Shown: positions 24,873 through 32,515 of the stretch, in pieces
Position numbering within the stretch: the stretch's first letter is position 1
How the letters are laid out: the number at the start of each line of letters is the position of its first letter
Assembly: GCA_023953775.1 (NCBI GenBank)
Contig: JAMLJD010000042.1
Span: 1-35,461, forward strand
DNA length: 35,461 bases
Direction: 5' to 3'
Origin: Rhizobiaceae bacterium
Lineage (GTDB): Bacteria > Pseudomonadota > Alphaproteobacteria > Rhizobiales > Rhizobiaceae
Made by a program: the position numbers and the translations under genes
Notes under the pieces: model-generated
The model's database searches: none
The model's input: only the letters and a program-made list of their open reading frames with translations
What the model was told of the DNA's origin: nothing

Positions 24873-25960
24873 TCGCCCCGTTCGACTGGATCGGACGTCA
24901 GGTCCTGTTCACGGTCGATCCCGAAACCGCCCATTCCCTTTCCATCGCGGCCCTGAAGTCCGGCCTGCCGTTGTGCGGACGCTGGCCGCCGAGCGACGCC
25001 CTGCGCGTCACCGTCGCCGGGCTTAACTTCGCCAATCCGCTCGGCATGGCGGCGGGATACGACAAGAACGGCGAGGTTCCCGACGCCCTGCTGGGCCTCG
25101 GCTTCGGTTTCGCCGAGGTCGGTACGGTCACGCCGCTCGCCCAGCCCGGCAATCCGAAGCCGCGCATCTTCCGCCTGCGCGCCGACGAAGGCGTCATCAA
25201 CCGCCTCGGCTTCAACAATGAAGGCCACAAGCGCTGCCTCAAGCGCATGCGCGAGCGCGCCGGCCGGTCCGGCGTCGTCGGCGTCAACATCGGCGCCAAC
25301 AAGGACAGCGCCGACCGGATGGCCGACTATGAGCTCGGCGTGACCCGCTTCGCCGACTGCGCTTCCTACCTTACGGTCAACATCTCGTCGCCCAACACGC
25401 CCGGCCTGCGCGACCTGCAATCACGCGAACACCTCACCGAGCTCCTGTCGCGGGTGACGGAGGCGAGGACCAAGGCGCTCGGCGGCAGGCGCCCTCTGCC
25501 GATCTTCCTCAAGATAGCGCCCGATCTCGACGACGCCTCGCTGGAAGAGATTGCGCAGGCCGTCCTCGCCGAGGGCATCGAAGGTGTCATCGTGTCCAAC
25601 ACGACGGTCGCGCGGGACGGGCTGAGAAGCGGATTCGCGTCGGAAGCCGGCGGGCTCTCGGGCCGCCCGCTGTTCCGCAAGTCGACGATCATGCTCGCCC
25701 GGATGCGCAAGCTGGTCGGTCCCGACGTCGCGCTGGTGGGGACCGGCGGCGTCGATTCGGCCGAAAGCGCGATCGAGAAGATCCGCGCCGGTGCCGATCT
25801 GGTCCAGCTCTATACGGGCATGATCTATGCCGGTCCGTCGCTGCCGGGCCGCATCGTCGCCGGCATGGCCCGCCATGCCGAACGTGAAGGTCTTCGCTCG
25901 ATCGCCGAACTGCGCGACAGCGCCGTCGACGCCTGGGCCTGCGAGACGCTCGACGGCTAG
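24869..25960 (+). CDS. pyrD: Dihydroorotate dehydrogenase, quinone-dependent (class 2)
   Basis: Oxidises dihydroorotate to orotate with quinone as acceptor at the inner membrane, the fourth step of pyrimidine synthesis. 363 aa from ATG 24869. The N-terminal helix typical of class 2 enzymes is present (FDWIGRQVLFTVDPETAHSL). FMN and substrate segments follow: NPLGMAAGYDKNGE, NRLGFNNEGHK, VGVNIGANKDS, and NISSPNTPGLRDLQ containing the catalytic serine. Then come IVSNTTVARDG, GGLSGRPLF and VGTGGVDSAESAIEKIRAGADLVQLYTGMIY across shorter conserved pieces. Length is as expected. Overlaps DUF952 by four bases. Confidence 0.98.
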   Translation: MIAPFDWIGRQVLFTVDPETAHSLSIAALKSGLPLCGRWPPSDALRVTVAGLNFANPLGMAAGYDKNGEVPDALLGLGFGFAEVGTVTPLAQPGNPKPRIFRLRADEGVINRLGFNNEGHKRCLKRMRERAGRSGVVGVNIGANKDSADRMADYELGVTRFADCASYLTVNISSPNTPGLRDLQSREHLTELLSRVTEARTKALGGRRPLPIFLKIAPDLDDASLEEIAQAVLAEGIEGVIVSNTTVARDGLRSGFASEAGGLSGRPLFRKSTIMLARMRKLVGPDVALVGTGGVDSAESAIEKIRAGADLVQLYTGMIYAGPSLPGRIVAGMARHAEREGLRSIAELRDSAVDAWACETLDG

Positions 25961-26058
25961 GATAATTCCAAGAAAAGTGCGCAGCGGCTTGCGTCCAGAA
26001 TTGCGCAAGAACAAAGGGATAGAGCGTCGAAGGCGATTCGTTTGCCGCCGGAAATGGT

Positions 26059-27411
26059 CTAGGGCCGATTCCCGAACGTCTCCCGCGCCCGTCGCCCCAT
26101 CACCAGGTAGAGGCTGATGCCGCGCACGATCAGGAAGACGTGGAGCGCGGCCCACAGGCCGTGATTGCCGAACGCGACGGGAAGCGCATAGAGGGCGGCG
26201 AGATAGGCCGCGAACGACAACAGCATCATGTTGCGCATGTCGCGCGACCATGTCGCGCCGATGAAGACGCCGTCCATCTGGAAGGCGAGAACGCCGCTGA
26301 TCGCGGTAAACGCGGCCCAGGGCAGGTAGTCGGCGGCGGCAACGCGTACGCCCTCGGCCGTGGTGACCAGCGCGACGATGGCATCTCCGGCCACCATGAA
26401 CAGCGCCGTCAGGGCGACCGCTAGCCCGAATCCCCAGATCGCGGTCAGGCGCACGGCGCGATCGAAGGCGGGCCGGTAGCGCGCGCCGACGGCGCGGCCC
26501 GCGAGCTGCTCTGCGGCGGTCGCGAAACCATCGAGGAAATAGCCCGAGACGAGGAAGAAGTTCATCAGCACGGCGTTGGCGGCCAGCGTGCGCGTGCCCA
26601 GCTGCGCGCCCTGCCGCGTCATCAGCGCGAAGGCGGCAAGCAGCACGAAAGAGCGGATCATGATGTCGCGATTGACCGAGACCATCCGGCCGATCGCCGC
26701 CACGTCGAACAGCTCGGCCCGGTTCAGCCGCGGGGCGCGGCGAAAGCGCATCAACACCAGTGTCAGGCCGGCAACTGCGCCGATCAGTTCGCCGCCGACC
26801 GTCCCCCAGGCCACGCCCTCGATCCCCCAGCCGAGATGGAGGCCGAGCCAGATCGACAGCGCGATGTTGGCGCCGTTGAGGACCATCTGTAGAAGCAGAC
26901 CGAACGCCCCCTCGCCACGGCCGAGCACGTAGCCGAGGATCGCGTAGTTGAGGAGCGTCAACGGCGCCGCGAACATGCGGATACCGACATAGGTTCGCAT
27001 GGCGTCGGCGACACGAGGTTCCGGATCGATAAACCATGTACCGGCGAGCGCGATCAGCGGCCCGAGCAGGACGAGCACCACGCCCGACGCCAGCGCGATC
27101 ATCGCGGCGCGCCAGAACACCGCCTGTTCCTCGCGCGCGTCATCGCGCCCGAAGGCCTGCGCCACCAGGCCGGTCGTGCCCGAGCGCAGGAAGTTAAACG
27201 TCGTGAAGACCACGTCGAAAACGATCGCGCCGGCGGCGAGGCCGCCGAGCAGGGCGGCGTCGCCGAACTGTCCCACGACCGCTGTGTCAACGAGGCCGAG
27301 CACCGGTGTCGTCAGATAGGCGAGCGTCATCGGCACCGCGATGGCGAGTGCCAGGCGGTTGGTCACCTCGAACGGCCGGCTCTGGGCCGGCATGTGGGTC
27401 TCGTCCTGCAT
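26059..27411 (-). CDS. MATE-family efflux transporter (DinF branch)
   Basis: 450 aa from ATG 27411; ATG 27393, six codons later, is an alternative with an AGGACGAG site before it. Twelve membrane helices in two similar halves: the first begins LALAIAVPMTLAYLTTPVLG and contains DTAVVGQFGD, the second begins near VSVNRDIMIRSFVLLAAFAL. The pattern RPFEVTNR-L-IAVPMT with LGLVDTAVVG places it in the DinF-like subgroup. It would export cationic or organic substrates in exchange for sodium or protons; the substrate is not evident. Convergent with pyrD across about 98 bases in which I see no clear terminator. Confidence 0.92.
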   Translation of the reverse strand: MQDETHMPAQSRPFEVTNRLALAIAVPMTLAYLTTPVLGLVDTAVVGQFGDAALLGGLAAGAIVFDVVFTTFNFLRSGTTGLVAQAFGRDDAREEQAVFWRAAMIALASGVVLVLLGPLIALAGTWFIDPEPRVADAMRTYVGIRMFAAPLTLLNYAILGYVLGRGEGAFGLLLQMVLNGANIALSIWLGLHLGWGIEGVAWGTVGGELIGAVAGLTLVLMRFRRAPRLNRAELFDVAAIGRMVSVNRDIMIRSFVLLAAFALMTRQGAQLGTRTLAANAVLMNFFLVSGYFLDGFATAAEQLAGRAVGARYRPAFDRAVRLTAIWGFGLAVALTALFMVAGDAIVALVTTAEGVRVAAADYLPWAAFTAISGVLAFQMDGVFIGATWSRDMRNMMLLSFAAYLAALYALPVAFGNHGLWAALHVFLIVRGISLYLVMGRRARETFGNRP

Positions 27412-27561
27412 CCTGAGCTTCCGGCTCGACTTTCGCCGCAATCGCGCGGCCCGGGGATTTGACCCGTCGCAACGGCGGGCGCAAGCACCGATCTGTCGCA
27501 ATCTCGGGATTTGGGATGGTCCAGAGTTCCAATCCGCCGGCGCGACGCTACAACTGCCGGA

Positions 27562-28464
27562 ATGGCGCTGCACATCGTCCATCACGGCGGATACGACGCC
27601 GAGTTCCCTGCCGGGCACCGGTTCCCGATGTCGAAGTACCGTCGGCTGATGGAGGTGCTTCGCGACAGGAAGCTCGTCTCGGAACGTCACCTCCACACGC
27701 CCGAGCCGGCCCCGGCGCGCTGGCTTTGCCTGGCGCATGACGCGACCTATGTCGACCAGGTGATCGCGGCGGCCGTGCCGCACCTCATCGCCCGCGAGAT
27801 CGGCTTCGAGATCGACACGCGCGTCTCGATGCGCGCGCGGCTCGCCTCGGCCGGAAGCGTGCTGGCGGCGCGGCTGGCGCTCGACCACGGAATCGCCTGC
27901 AATGCGGCCGGCGGCAGCCATCACGCGCGGCGCGAGCAGGGCGCCGGTTTCTGCACCTTCAACGATGTCGGCGTCGCCGCGAACGTGCTTCTGGCCGAAG
28001 CAGCGGTATCACGGGTACTGGTGATCGATCTCGACGTGCACCAGGGCGACGGCACGGCGCGCATCTTCGCGGGCGACGATCGCGTCTTCACCTTCTCGAT
28101 GCATGCCGAGAAGAACTACCCGGTGCGCAAGGCACTGTCCGATCGCGATGTCGGCCTGCCCGACGGGCTCGCCGACGACGCCTATCTCGGCATCCTCAAC
28201 GACGAGCTTCGTACGCTGTTCGACCGCGCCCGGCCCGATCTCGTGTTCTACAATGCGGGCGTCGATCCCCACGCCGAAGACCGGCTCGGCCGGCTCGCGC
28301 TCACAGACAACGGCCTGCGTGCGCGCGACAGCCTCGTCATCGGCGCCTGCCGGCTGCGCGGCATTCCCGTCTGCGGCGTGATCGGCGGCGGCTATTCGCG
28401 CGACATCGACGCACTCGCCGCGCGCCACGCGATCCTGTTCGAGGAAGCCGCGAAGGCAGCCTGA
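27562..28464 (+). CDS. Histone deacetylase-family amidohydrolase
   Basis: 300 aa from ATG 27562. Class II HDAC/acetylpolyamine amidohydrolase fold with zinc site and catalytic residues in place: the tandem His in GGSHHARREQGAGFCTFNDV (about 120), Asp and His ligands in VIDLDVHQGDGTA (about 157), Asp in NAGVDPHAEDRLG, and the transition-state Tyr in GVIGGGYSRD. Bacterial members remove acetyl groups from small molecules such as acetylpolyamines; a protein substrate is possible but not indicated. Divergent from the MATE gene; the downstream DUF6460 gene is convergent and abuts it directly. Confidence 0.93.
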   Translation: MALHIVHHGGYDAEFPAGHRFPMSKYRRLMEVLRDRKLVSERHLHTPEPAPARWLCLAHDATYVDQVIAAAVPHLIAREIGFEIDTRVSMRARLASAGSVLAARLALDHGIACNAAGGSHHARREQGAGFCTFNDVGVAANVLLAEAAVSRVLVIDLDVHQGDGTARIFAGDDRVFTFSMHAEKNYPVRKALSDRDVGLPDGLADDAYLGILNDELRTLFDRARPDLVFYNAGVDPHAEDRLGRLALTDNGLRARDSLVIGACRLRGIPVCGVIGGGYSRDIDALAARHAILFEEAAKAA

Positions 28465-28731
28465 TCAGCGGCGATAGCTCAATATGCGGATGAGGATGAA
28501 GGCCGGCACGACGACCATCGCGCCAATCAGGATGTATCCTATAAAGCGGTCGAATGCGGCGAAGCCGGTGTACCACAGCTCGAGCGCGGCATCGCGGATC
28601 GCATCGTAAATGTCGAACGGCGTCCAGCCGAAGACGCTCATCACGAAGCCGACCAGCAGCGACACGACGATCAGCTTGATCAGCACCCGGACCGGGCTGT
28701 CGCCCAGAAAACGCGTCGTACTGCCGTTCAC
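28465..28731 (-). CDS. DUF6460-type small membrane protein
   Basis: 88 aa from GTG 28731. An ATG at 28752 is in frame, but the only ribosome binding site, AAGGAG at 28738-28743, lies inside that extension and six bases before the GTG, which decides the start. The N-terminus NGSTTRFLGDSPVRVLIKL leads into one membrane helix (IVVSLLVGFVMSVFGWTPF). A short amphipathic part follows (DIYDAIRDAALELW), then a second helix (YILIGAMVVVPAFILIRIL). The pattern agrees with DUF6460 proteins of Alphaproteobacteria; function unknown. Confidence 0.8.
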   Translation of the reverse strand: MNGSTTRFLGDSPVRVLIKLIVVSLLVGFVMSVFGWTPFDIYDAIRDAALELWYTGFAAFDRFIGYILIGAMVVVPAFILIRILSYRR

Positions 28732-28820
28732 AGGCCTCTCCTTTGCGTCCATGACGCGCAGATACGCATCCGTGATGGCAGGTTCAAGGCAATTGGCGTG
28801 TGAATGCCCTCCTGCGGGCT

Positions 28821-28894
28821 TGGAGCGGGTGAAGGGAATCGAACCCTCGTATTCAGCTTGGGAAGCTGCTGCTCTACCATTGAGCTACACCCGC
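28821..28894 (-). tRNA. tRNA-Gly (anticodon CCC), CCA encoded
   Basis: On the minus strand the acceptor stem GCGGGTG (28894-28888) pairs with CACCCGC (28831-28825), with a T discriminator and an encoded CCA at 28823-28821. D-arm GCTC..GAGC, anticodon loop TTCCCAA, and T-arm GAGGG-TTCGATT-CCCTT are all present. The loop puts CCC at positions 34-36, reading GGG glycine codons. The outermost anticodon-stem pair is G-A. No integrase or direct repeat of the 3' end is seen nearby. Confidence 0.96.
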
Positions 28895-28997
28895 GCGCCG
28901 CCATTAATCCGCGAATTCCCGCTCACAAGTCAAGTGCCGCCTGCATCCGGCCGCCGGTGCCCGTAACAGCGCGCTTTGTCGGCCCGGCGGCGCCCCC

Positions 28998-30551
28998 TCA
29001 CAGCATCCATTCGAGCGGCAGCCAGCCGGCGACGATCACCAGAGCTCTCGACCACATTGTCGTGCCCGGCTCCACCGTATGGATCTCGACCTCGCCCGCG
29101 GGATCGCTCTCGCCCCAGACCAGTGCACCGTCGTCGAGGAGCATCGGGCGGTACGAGACGCCGGCGAGATCGCCATCGAACAGCACCGACATTTCGCGCG
29201 CCAGCGCGGGACTTTCGATCATCAGCCCCATCTCGGTGTTCAGCAGAGCCGATCGCGGATCGAAGTTGAACGATCCGACAAAGATGCTGTCGCCGTCCAC
29301 CGCGAAGGTCTTGGCGTGCAGGCTTGAGCCCGACGAGCCGACATAACCCAGCTCCTCGCGGCCGGCATGCGGGGCGCGCCGCGACTTGAGCTCGAACAGC
29401 TCGATCCCCGCCTCGAGAAGCTGACGCCGGTATTTCGCGTAGCCGGAATGAACCAGCGACACGTCGGTCGCTTCGAAGCTGTTGGTCAGGATCCTCGTTC
29501 GCACGCCGCGCCGAGCCAGCGCGGCGAGCTGCGACGTCCCCTCCGCTCCCGGCACGAAGTATGCCGAAACCAGATCGACCGCCTCGTCCGGCGCCTCCAG
29601 AAGGTTCGCCAGCCTCGTGATCATCAGGTCGCCAACGTCGGCGTTGCCCAGGGCTTTCGACGGATTGTCACTGACGAGGCGGACCGACGTCCATTCGAGT
29701 GCCAGCGAGCGATCGAGAAGGCCGGTCACGAGGCCGGACGACCTCAGCGCGGCGCCGTAGGCCTTGAACTGCTCGGTGTCCGACCATCCGGCCAACGCTT
29801 CGTCGAGCATGCGCAGACCGGCCTTGTCGCCCGCGACGATCGTTTCGACCGGATAGGACGAGGCGCTCGCCCAGTAGGCATCGAAGTCGGACGATATCTT
29901 CGGCACCACCGCGCCCACGGCGAGCACGTCGAGGTCGAGAAACGCGCTGTTCGGACCGGTATCGAAATATTCATCGCCGATGTTTCTGCCGCCGACCACC
30001 GAGGCGGCGTTGTCGATGGTGAAGCTCTTGTTGTGCATGCGATGGTTGAGGCGGAAGAAGTCGAAAAGGTAATTCAGCGGCTTCGGATTTCGCAGCACGA
30101 AAGGATTGAACAGGCGCACTTCCATGTGGGGAAGCGCGTTCAGGGCAGCGAGCTGCGCGTCCATTCCACCGACGCCATTGTCGTCGACCAGCAGCCGCAC
30201 CCTCACGCCGCGTTCGGCTGCGGAGCGGAGCGAATCCAGAAGCAGCGTACCGGTCAGGTCGTCGTGCCAGATGTAATACTGGGCATCGATCGAAGACTGC
30301 GCCTGCCGCGCCAGCAGGATGCGCGCAACGAACGCATCGGTGCCGCTCAGCAGCGGGAACACGCCCGACTGTCCAGGATGCTGGCCGGCCATGGGCGCAA
30401 TCGACGACCATAGCGGGCTCTCCTGCGACGGTGGCAGCGCGGTTGTGTCGGCAATGTCGCCCTTGCCGGGCAGCGCGAAGACGAGCCGCGCGGCCAGGAT
30501 CAGAGCCGCGGCTACGAGAACCGAGATTGCAGCATATTTGATCACTATCAT
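28998..30551 (-). CDS. Phospholipase D-family protein (cardiolipin synthase C-like)
   Basis: 517 aa from ATG 30551. An N-terminal membrane anchor or signal helix (AAISVLVAAALILAARLVFA) is followed by two PLD domains. Each has an HKD motif with trailing G-G/S-x-N: HNKSFTIDN..VVGGRNIGD (about 172) and HAKTFAVDG..FVGSFNFDPRSALLNTE (about 410). The first domain also holds DAQYYIWHDDLTG, typical of ClsC (YmdC), which makes cardiolipin from phosphatidylethanolamine and phosphatidylglycerol. A secreted or membrane-bound phospholipase is the alternative. The start overlaps the stop of the upstream patatin gene by four bases (ATGA), so the two are coupled. Confidence 0.9.
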   Translation of the reverse strand: MIVIKYAAISVLVAAALILAARLVFALPGKGDIADTTALPPSQESPLWSSIAPMAGQHPGQSGVFPLLSGTDAFVARILLARQAQSSIDAQYYIWHDDLTGTLLLDSLRSAAERGVRVRLLVDDNGVGGMDAQLAALNALPHMEVRLFNPFVLRNPKPLNYLFDFFRLNHRMHNKSFTIDNAASVVGGRNIGDEYFDTGPNSAFLDLDVLAVGAVVPKISSDFDAYWASASSYPVETIVAGDKAGLRMLDEALAGWSDTEQFKAYGAALRSSGLVTGLLDRSLALEWTSVRLVSDNPSKALGNADVGDLMITRLANLLEAPDEAVDLVSAYFVPGAEGTSQLAALARRGVRTRILTNSFEATDVSLVHSGYAKYRRQLLEAGIELFELKSRRAPHAGREELGYVGSSGSSLHAKTFAVDGDSIFVGSFNFDPRSALLNTEMGLMIESPALAREMSVLFDGDLAGVSYRPMLLDDGALVWGESDPAGEVEIHTVEPGTTMWSRALVIVAGWLPLEWML

Positions 30552-31402
30552 GGTCGCCGTTCCGTAGCGGTTTCGAGGGCCGCGCCAATCTCACGCTTGA
30601 ACCGGTCCTTGGCGGAAGCGGTTCGATCCAGGATGCGCTCGACACGCAGGAAATCATGGACCCTCACGCCGTCGATGTCGGGCCTCAGCAGGGCATGTGG
30701 TTCGAAGATCGCTCGCTTGGCGTTCATGATGGAGCGCTGCATGATATGGCTCGAGGCCGTCAGCACGTCGAGCCTGCCGACAGGTGCGGCAGTCCGCGCG
30801 ACGTTGTCGCCGATAATGTCGACGGCGATGACGATATCGGCCTGACCTGCCAGGATGTCGAACGGCACCGGATTTGTCGCACCGCCATCGACATAGACCG
30901 TGCCGTCGAAGGTCACCGGCCTGAAGATCATCGGCGCCGCCGCCGAGGCAGCCAGTGCCGGCATCAGCAATCCGCTGTCGAAGACCCGTTCCGCCTGGGC
31001 GAAGAAGTCGGTTGCAACCACCTTCGTCGGAATCTCGAGCTCCTCGAACCGGGCCGGAAAATCCTCGGGCATCATCGACTGGAGCAGATGCAGGAGGTCG
31101 AACCGCCTGCGGGTTCGGCTTCCCGGCGTCTGCGCATCTTTCTGCCGCCGAGCGCCGGCCGCCCTGATCAGGTCGTTCGCCAGCTTCCACCGGTCGACCA
31201 GGCGAAGGCGCACATAGTCGCGTATGTCGGCGGCCGACATGCCCGACGCGTACGCCGCGCCGAGTATCGCGCCGATCGACGTCCCCGCGACGATCGCCGG
31301 TCTGATGCCGAGTTCATCGAGCGCGGCGAGCACGTGTATGTGCGCTATGCCGCGCGCTCCTCCCCCGCCGAGCGCCAAACCGACTGATACATCCGGCCGC
31401 AT
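30548..31402 (-). CDS. Patatin-like phospholipase (RssA/NTE type)
   Basis: 284 aa from ATG 31402. Ser-Asp catalytic dyad hydrolase. The oxyanion loop LALGGGGARGIAHIHVL is near the N-terminus, the nucleophile serine near 42 in AGTSIGAILGAAYASG, and the Asp in YVDGGATNPVPF near 171. No signal peptide, so probably cytoplasmic or peripheral to the membrane. It resembles the RssA/YchK group. It is transcribed first and overlaps the phospholipase D gene, making a two-gene lipid-remodelling operon; whether it deacylates phospholipid or a smaller ester is unknown. Confidence 0.93.
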   Translation of the reverse strand: MRPDVSVGLALGGGGARGIAHIHVLAALDELGIRPAIVAGTSIGAILGAAYASGMSAADIRDYVRLRLVDRWKLANDLIRAAGARRQKDAQTPGSRTRRRFDLLHLLQSMMPEDFPARFEELEIPTKVVATDFFAQAERVFDSGLLMPALAASAAAPMIFRPVTFDGTVYVDGGATNPVPFDILAGQADIVIAVDIIGDNVARTAAPVGRLDVLTASSHIMQRSIMNAKRAIFEPHALLRPDIDGVRVHDFLRVERILDRTASAKDRFKREIGAALETATERRP

Positions 31403-31576
31403 CGAATTCCGCTCGCTTTCCCCATTCGTGCACCCACTCTAGCCCGCAAGGTCCGATGATGCACCGATGATCGCAGACATTGGCGGCAAAACCGCCGCCG
31501 CGAGGCGTCCCGCGCTTGACGCCGTGGCAGGCGCCTCCCATGTGATCGCCACGAATTCCAACCATCGGGGACATGC

Positions 31577-32362
31577 GTGGCCGCGCTCAGACCGCTCATC
31601 GAATCAAGGCTCTTCGAAGCCGTCATCACCGCCCTCATCATCGTCAACGCGATCACCCTCGGCCTCGAAACCTCGCCGGAGGCCATGGCAGCGGCCGGCC
31701 CGCTTCTGGTTACGCTCGACCGGATCATCCTCGGCGTCTTCGTTCTCGAACTCGCCGCGCGCCTGGCCGTCTACAGGCTCGATTTCTTCCGCGACCCCTG
31801 GCGGATATTCGATCTCTTCGTGGTCGCGATCGCGCTGCTTCCGGCGACCGGCAGTCTGTCGGTGCTGCGGGCCCTGCGCATCCTGCGTGTACTCAGGCTG
31901 GTCAGCGTCGTGCCGTCGCTGCGCCGGGTGGTCGGCGGCCTGGTCGCCGCGCTTCCCGGGATGGGGTCGATCATCCTGCTTCTTGGGTTGGTCTACTACG
32001 TGTTCTCGGTGATGGCGACGAAGCTGTTCGGCGCCAGCTTTCCCGACTGGTTCGGCAATATCGGCCTGTCCGCCTATTCGCTGTTCCAGATCATGACGCT
32101 GGAAAGCTGGTCGATGGGCATCGTCCGCCCGGTGATGGAGGTCTACCCCTGGGCCTGGGCCTTTTTCATCCCGTTCATCCTGTCGACCACCTTCACCGTG
32201 CTCAATCTCTTCATCGGCATCATCGTCTCGGCCATGCAGGAAGAGCATGACGCGACCGCCACGGCGGAACGCAGCGCACTGCAGAGCGAGCAGGAGCACA
32301 TCCTCGCCGAAATCCGGGCCTTGCGCGACGAAATCCGCGGGCTCAAGGCCGGCGGCGACTGA
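31577..32362 (+). CDS. NaChBac-type voltage-gated sodium channel
   Basis: 261 aa from GTG 31577, with GGGGA five bases upstream. Six-helix single-domain channel that forms a homotetramer in the inner membrane. S1 starts LFEAVITALIIVNAITLGLE. S4 (about 94-115) carries arginines at three-residue spacing: LRALRILRVLRLVSVVPSLRR. The pore has the selectivity filter TLESWSM at residues 174-180, identical to NavAb, with the ring glutamate at 176; this filter indicates sodium selectivity. S6 ends FTVLNLFIGIIVSAMQEEH, and a C-terminal coiled coil (EQEHILAEIRALRDEIRGLK) follows, as in the family. Bacterial relatives are linked to pH, osmotic and motility physiology, mainly in marine and alkaliphilic bacteria. 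Confidence 0.95.
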   Translation: MAALRPLIESRLFEAVITALIIVNAITLGLETSPEAMAAAGPLLVTLDRIILGVFVLELAARLAVYRLDFFRDPWRIFDLFVVAIALLPATGSLSVLRALRILRVLRLVSVVPSLRRVVGGLVAALPGMGSIILLLGLVYYVFSVMATKLFGASFPDWFGNIGLSAYSLFQIMTLESWSMGIVRPVMEVYPWAWAFFIPFILSTTFTVLNLFIGIIVSAMQEEHDATATAERSALQSEQEHILAEIRALRDEIRGLKAGGD

Positions 32363-32369
32363 CCGGGCC

Positions 32370-32399
32370 GCACCGCCTTCCGGGAACCATTTGCGGTGC
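32370..32399 (+). other. Inverted repeat after the channel gene
   Basis: GCACCGC at 32370-32376 and GCGGTGC at 32393-32399 form a perfect 7-base stem with a 16-base loop, eight bases after the channel stop. No run of T follows, so it is at best a weak or protein-assisted terminator or an mRNA end-stabilising hairpin. Confidence 0.4.
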
Positions 32400-32410
32400 T
32401 GGCGTGTTTA

Positions 32411-32432
32411 TCTCCCGATCATTATCGGGAGA
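32411..32432 (+). promoter_or_regulatory. Perfect hairpin enclosing the micro-protein ribosome binding site
   Basis: TCTCCCGAT (32411-32419) pairs fully with ATCGGGAGA (32424-32432) around the loop CATT. The 3' arm contains GGGAG (32427-32431), the Shine-Dalgarno sequence six bases before ATG 32438, and the 5' arm is its exact complement. No T-run follows, so this is not an ordinary terminator. It looks like a translational switch in the mRNA. Confidence 0.7.
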
Positions 32433-32437
32433 CAGAA

Positions 32438-32512
32438 ATGAACAGCATCATCTATATCGTCGGACTGGTCGTCATCGTCGTCGCGATCCTGTCCTTCCTC
32501 GGCCTTGGCTGA
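32438..32512 (+). CDS. 24-residue hydrophobic membrane micro-protein
   Basis: MNSIIYIVGLVVIVVAILSF followed by LGLG: one membrane helix filling almost the whole peptide, with no charged residues. The ATG at 32438 has GGGAG at ideal spacing, and the codons are in keeping with the genome. Small one-helix proteins of this type are easily missed by gene finders because of length. It lies 75 bases after the sodium channel gene and could be cotranscribed with it; the stop is four bases from the convergent dCTP deaminase stop. Function unknown. Leader chance ORF is the alternative, but the ribosome binding site and clean helix argue against that. Confidence 0.65.
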   Translation: MNSIIYIVGLVVIVVAILSFLGLG

Positions 32513-32515
32513 GCA

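Noticed and set aside
25961..26058. Terminator between pyrD and the MATE gene
   Set aside because: I could not find a stem with a following T-tract on either strand.
25421..27037. 538-codon minus-strand frame spanning pyrD and the MATE gene
   Set aside because: Runs antisense to pyrD and in a different frame inside the MATE gene; no family features.
28821..28894. tRNA-Gly as an integration site for a mobile element
   Set aside because: No integrase, no second copy of the tRNA 3' end and no compositional break on either side.
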